A stretch of 7,036 bases of DNA from assembly GCA_902773285.1 (NCBI GenBank), contig CACYDS010000094.1, forward strand, positions 1 to 7,036, given 5' to 3'. The translations under genes were made by a program, and so were the position numbers. This document shows positions 4,755-7,036 of this stretch, one piece after another. Position 1 is the stretch's first letter; each line of letters opens with the position of its first letter. The stretch is from an uncultured Pseudomonadota bacterium. GTDB lineage: Bacteria > Pseudomonadota > Alphaproteobacteria > RUG11792. The notes under the pieces were generated by a model, which did no database searches, had not been told where the DNA came from, and was given only the letters and a program-made list of their open reading frames with translations.

Positions 4755-6914
4755 TTGAAGGATTTGCTCTTGATAACGCCGGAAGAAATCAATTCGCAGA
4801 TAAGCCAATATGCAAAGGACGTTGATCATGAGCTTATAAAGAAAGCTTACATATTCGCATTAAACAAACATGGAACTCAATTACGAGAAAGCGGAGCCCC
4901 ATATTTTTCCCATCCACTAGAGGTTACAAAAATCCTGATAGACTTAAAAATGGATCAGGAGACGATTGTTGCTGGCATGCTTCACGATATATTGGAAGAC
5001 ACCGAGACAACAATTGATGAGTTATCAGAACAATTTGGCCCCAAGATTGCCAGCATTGTAAATGGTGTTACAAAACTTACTAAATTTGAAGGAATTTCTG
5101 TCGCAGAAAATCAAATGGCAAACTTTAGAAAGTTACTGGTATCTGCAGCCTCAGATATTAGGGTACTGGTAATAAAACTTGCTGATAGATTACACAATAT
5201 GCGCACGCTAGCTTATAAGAAGAAAAGAACAAAAAGACAATCTATAGCGAAGGAAACTCTGGAAGTATACGCGCCCTTGGCGGAGAGAATTGGGTTTGCT
5301 GCAATAAAAGAAGAGTTGCAAAACACAGCTTTTTACGAGCTTCATCCAGACATTTACAATTCACTGAAATTAAAATTAAATGAGTATGCAGCTAATTTTG
5401 AAAATGAAATAAATGTAATCTCTGAAAAGTTACTGGAATTATCGCAATCCGTAGATAAAAACTGTACGGTATCCGGGCGAATCAAAAGCCCATATTCAAT
5501 ATGGAAAAAATTAACCGTGCGCAACATATCATTTGAGCAATTATCAGATATTATCGCTTTTAGAGTTATAACGGATACGATTCCTCACTGTTACCAGATA
5601 CTCGGAGCAATTCATCGAAGTTATCTTGTTATTCCAGGAAAATTTAAAGACTATATAAGTGCTCCAAAAAACAATCACTATCAATCTCTTCATACGAACG
5701 TCATTGGTCCATTGAACAAACGCATCGAAATCCAAATAAGGACAAAAGAAATGCATCTTGTGGCAGAACACGGAGTAGCGGCTCACTGGAACTATAAGGC
5801 TGGAGAAAGCGAAAGTAAAGCAATGGCAAAAACAGATACCTTATGGATTAATGACCTCGTCAAGGTTTTGGAAAACACATCAGGAATGGAAGAATTTTTA
5901 AAAAATACACAAGCTGAAATGATCACTGATCAGATATTTTGCATCACTCCGAAAGGTACCGTCATTTCTTTGCCAAAGGGGGCATCCGTTCTTGATTTTG
6001 CATACGAAATTCATTCGGATGTTGGAAATCATGCAATAGACGCCAAAATTAATGGCATTCCAGCTCCATTAAACGCGGTTATTAATAACGGAGATCAGGT
6101 TGATGTCATAACAGATCCATCAAGTTCCCCTGAAAAATCATGGGAACATTTTGTAGTAACTACTAAGGCCAAGATCGCGCTTAAAAAAGAACTCAAATCC
6201 TTTGAAAAAGAGCATATAGAAATGATTGGAAAAAGCAATCTTTATGATTTTTTCCAAAGTCATAATATTAAGTTGCTTGAGTCTGATATAAAAAAATTAA
6301 CCGAATATTTCAAATTCAGACAGACAAATAGGTTGTTTTATGCGATAGGTGCCGCAGAGATTACTTTAAGACAAGTTATCGAGGTTTATAACAAGCGGAA
6401 GAATACCAACATAGCGATTGAAAATATAACTGGTTCTATACCGGTGCAAGAGAAAAAAAATAAACAATTACCTATATTGGGATTACCTTACAATTCCACA
6501 ATACTGTCAAATGTATGCTGTACTCCTGTTGCTGGAGATAAGATTGTTGGAATTATAAATTCGGATAATAATATCGAAATTCATATAACTGAATGCCGTA
6601 TGTGTGAATATAAATTCAAGGAGGGGAATGCCAAAATACTTCCTCTTGCTTGGAGTAATGATGCATTTACTGCAGACCATAAATACAATGCAAGGTTATA
6701 CATTTCTATTTATCAAGCTTCTGGCAACTTATCTCGCATAGCCAAAGCGATAGAAAAACTAGATGCGACCATTTCGAACCTTAGTCTTGGGGAAAAATAC
6801 GACAATTTGGTTAGTATCAAAGTAGAGATTGAAGTCATGGATATAGCTCAACTCACTATGATAATCGCAAGTTTACGTAGTCTAAAAATTGTGAGGAACG
6901 TCGATAGAAGTTAA
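4755..6914 (+). CDS. spoT: Bifunctional (p)ppGpp synthetase/hydrolase (Rel/SpoT)
   Basis: This enzyme makes (p)ppGpp from ATP and GDP/GTP and hydrolyses it, setting the stringent response. The longest frame has 719 codons from TTG at 4755; a better ribosome site favours TTG at 4770 (714 residues). Numbering here is from 4755. The hydrolase domain keeps Arg44, His53, His77-Asp78, Glu81-Asp82, Asp144 and Asn148, so it should be active. The synthetase domain has GRIKSPYSIWKK (241-252), Asp265, KFKD (296-299), Tyr309 and Glu325 within EIQIRT. KFKD resembles the basic RxKD motif of bifunctional enzymes, not the acidic ExDD of RelA. His308 replaces the usual Gly before Tyr309. A TGS domain (about 392-452), a helical region, a Cys-Cys/His/Cys zinc-finger-like part (588-589, 610, 614) and a C-terminal ACT domain (about 645-717) complete the protein. 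It is probably the only long RSH enzyme here, but the window cannot show that. tRNA-Phe follows 53 bases downstream. Confidence 0.96.
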   Translation: MKDLLLITPEEINSQISQYAKDVDHELIKKAYIFALNKHGTQLRESGAPYFSHPLEVTKILIDLKMDQETIVAGMLHDILEDTETTIDELSEQFGPKIASIVNGVTKLTKFEGISVAENQMANFRKLLVSAASDIRVLVIKLADRLHNMRTLAYKKKRTKRQSIAKETLEVYAPLAERIGFAAIKEELQNTAFYELHPDIYNSLKLKLNEYAANFENEINVISEKLLELSQSVDKNCTVSGRIKSPYSIWKKLTVRNISFEQLSDIIAFRVITDTIPHCYQILGAIHRSYLVIPGKFKDYISAPKNNHYQSLHTNVIGPLNKRIEIQIRTKEMHLVAEHGVAAHWNYKAGESESKAMAKTDTLWINDLVKVLENTSGMEEFLKNTQAEMITDQIFCITPKGTVISLPKGASVLDFAYEIHSDVGNHAIDAKINGIPAPLNAVINNGDQVDVITDPSSSPEKSWEHFVVTTKAKIALKKELKSFEKEHIEMIGKSNLYDFFQSHNIKLLESDIKKLTEYFKFRQTNRLFYAIGAAEITLRQVIEVYNKRKNTNIAIENITGSIPVQEKKNKQLPILGLPYNSTILSNVCCTPVAGDKIVGIINSDNNIEIHITECRMCEYKFKEGNAKILPLAWSNDAFTADHKYNARLYISIYQASGNLSRIAKAIEKLDATISNLSLGEKYDNLVSIKVEIEVMDIAQLTMIIASLRSLKIVRNVDRS
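4758..4762 (+). promoter_or_regulatory. Ribosome binding site that favours TTG at 4770 for rsh
   Basis: AAGGA sits seven bases before the TTG at 4770 (codon 6 of the longest frame). The outermost start, TTG at 4755, has no comparable site and would lie upstream of this motif. No ATG exists in frame between the upstream TAA at 4713 and codon 66. The site therefore suggests a 714-residue product. Confidence 0.5.
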
Positions 6915-6922
6915 AATAGTTT

Positions 6923-6951
6923 TTGCTGTTAATTGGAAATTGTGATATCGT
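6923..6951 (+). promoter_or_regulatory. Weak candidate promoter for tRNA-Phe
   Basis: TTGCTG (6923-6928) and TATCGT (6946-6951) are spaced by 17 bases and would start transcription about ten bases before the tRNA. Both hexamers match the consensus poorly, so co-transcription with rsh is an equal possibility. Confidence 0.2.
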
Positions 6952-6967
6952 TAACCTAGTTAATGAT
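6947..6967. repeat. Imperfect inverted repeat abutting the tRNA 5' end
   Basis: ATCGTTAAC (6947-6955) and GTTAATGAT (6959-6967) are inverted around CTA. Eight of nine positions pair, and the ninth is a G-U pair in RNA. The repeat ends exactly at the base before the tRNA. In an rsh-tRNA transcript it would form a hairpin directly next to the RNase P cut site. It has no U-tract and so is not an ordinary terminator. Confidence 0.4.
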
Positions 6968-7036
6968 GCCCAGATAGCTCAGTCGGTAGAGCAAGAGACT
7001 GAAAATCTCTGTGTCGTTGGTTCGATTCCATCTCTG
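6968..7036 (+). tRNA. tRNA-Phe (GAA), 3' end cut by the window
   Basis: The cloverleaf reads as follows: acceptor strand GCCCAGA (6968-6974), D arm GCTC/GAGC (6977-6980 and 6989-6992), anticodon stem AGAGA/TCTCT with loop CTGAAAA (6999-7005), and anticodon GAA at 7001-7003. The T arm is GTTGG (7016-7020), loop TTCGATT (7021-7027) and CCATC (7028-7032). The 3' acceptor strand begins with TCTG (7033-7036), complementary to CAGA, and the remaining bases lie beyond the window. One T-stem position (50:64) is a T-T mismatch; all other stem positions that can be seen pair. The tRNA decodes UUC/UUU as phenylalanine. Confidence 0.95.

Overview
This 7.0 kb window is AT-rich and looks like chromosomal DNA of an alphaproteobacterium, possibly a host-associated, Holosporales-like lineage. 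That assignment is inference. It rests on the AT-rich base composition, several TTG starts, and an alphaproteobacterial-type bifunctional Rel/SpoT protein with a GRxKxPYSIWxK motif. No taxonomic marker such as rRNA is present.

Layout from left to right: (i) the last 22 codons of an unidentified + strand gene end at 70, tail-to-tail with ftsK. (ii) A two-gene minus-strand unit runs from 3431 down to 67. It holds an ABC-2 type permease of the YhhJ/YbhS/YbhR family followed by ftsK, the DNA translocase of cell division, and the two are joined by a TGATG stop/start overlap. (iii) A 360-bp divergent intergenic region follows. It holds two abutting GC-rich perfect palindromes, one of which looks like an intrinsic terminator on the minus strand, and a strong + strand promoter with a palindromic operator-like site between its -35 and -10. 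(iv) That promoter drives a 243-residue exported protein with no family I recognise, followed by a 13-bp hairpin. (v) A 231-bp spacer carries a plausible promoter for rsh (spoT/rel), a complete bifunctional (p)ppGpp synthetase/hydrolase. (vi) Then comes tRNA-Phe(GAA), cut by the window edge.

Most of the genes are housekeeping: chromosome segregation at division, the stringent response, and translation. The parts that ordinary annotation explains least are the hairpin-rich 3432-3791 region and the operator-controlled orphan exported protein. I do not see a multi-gene defence, secretion or mobile system, and I make no claim of one.
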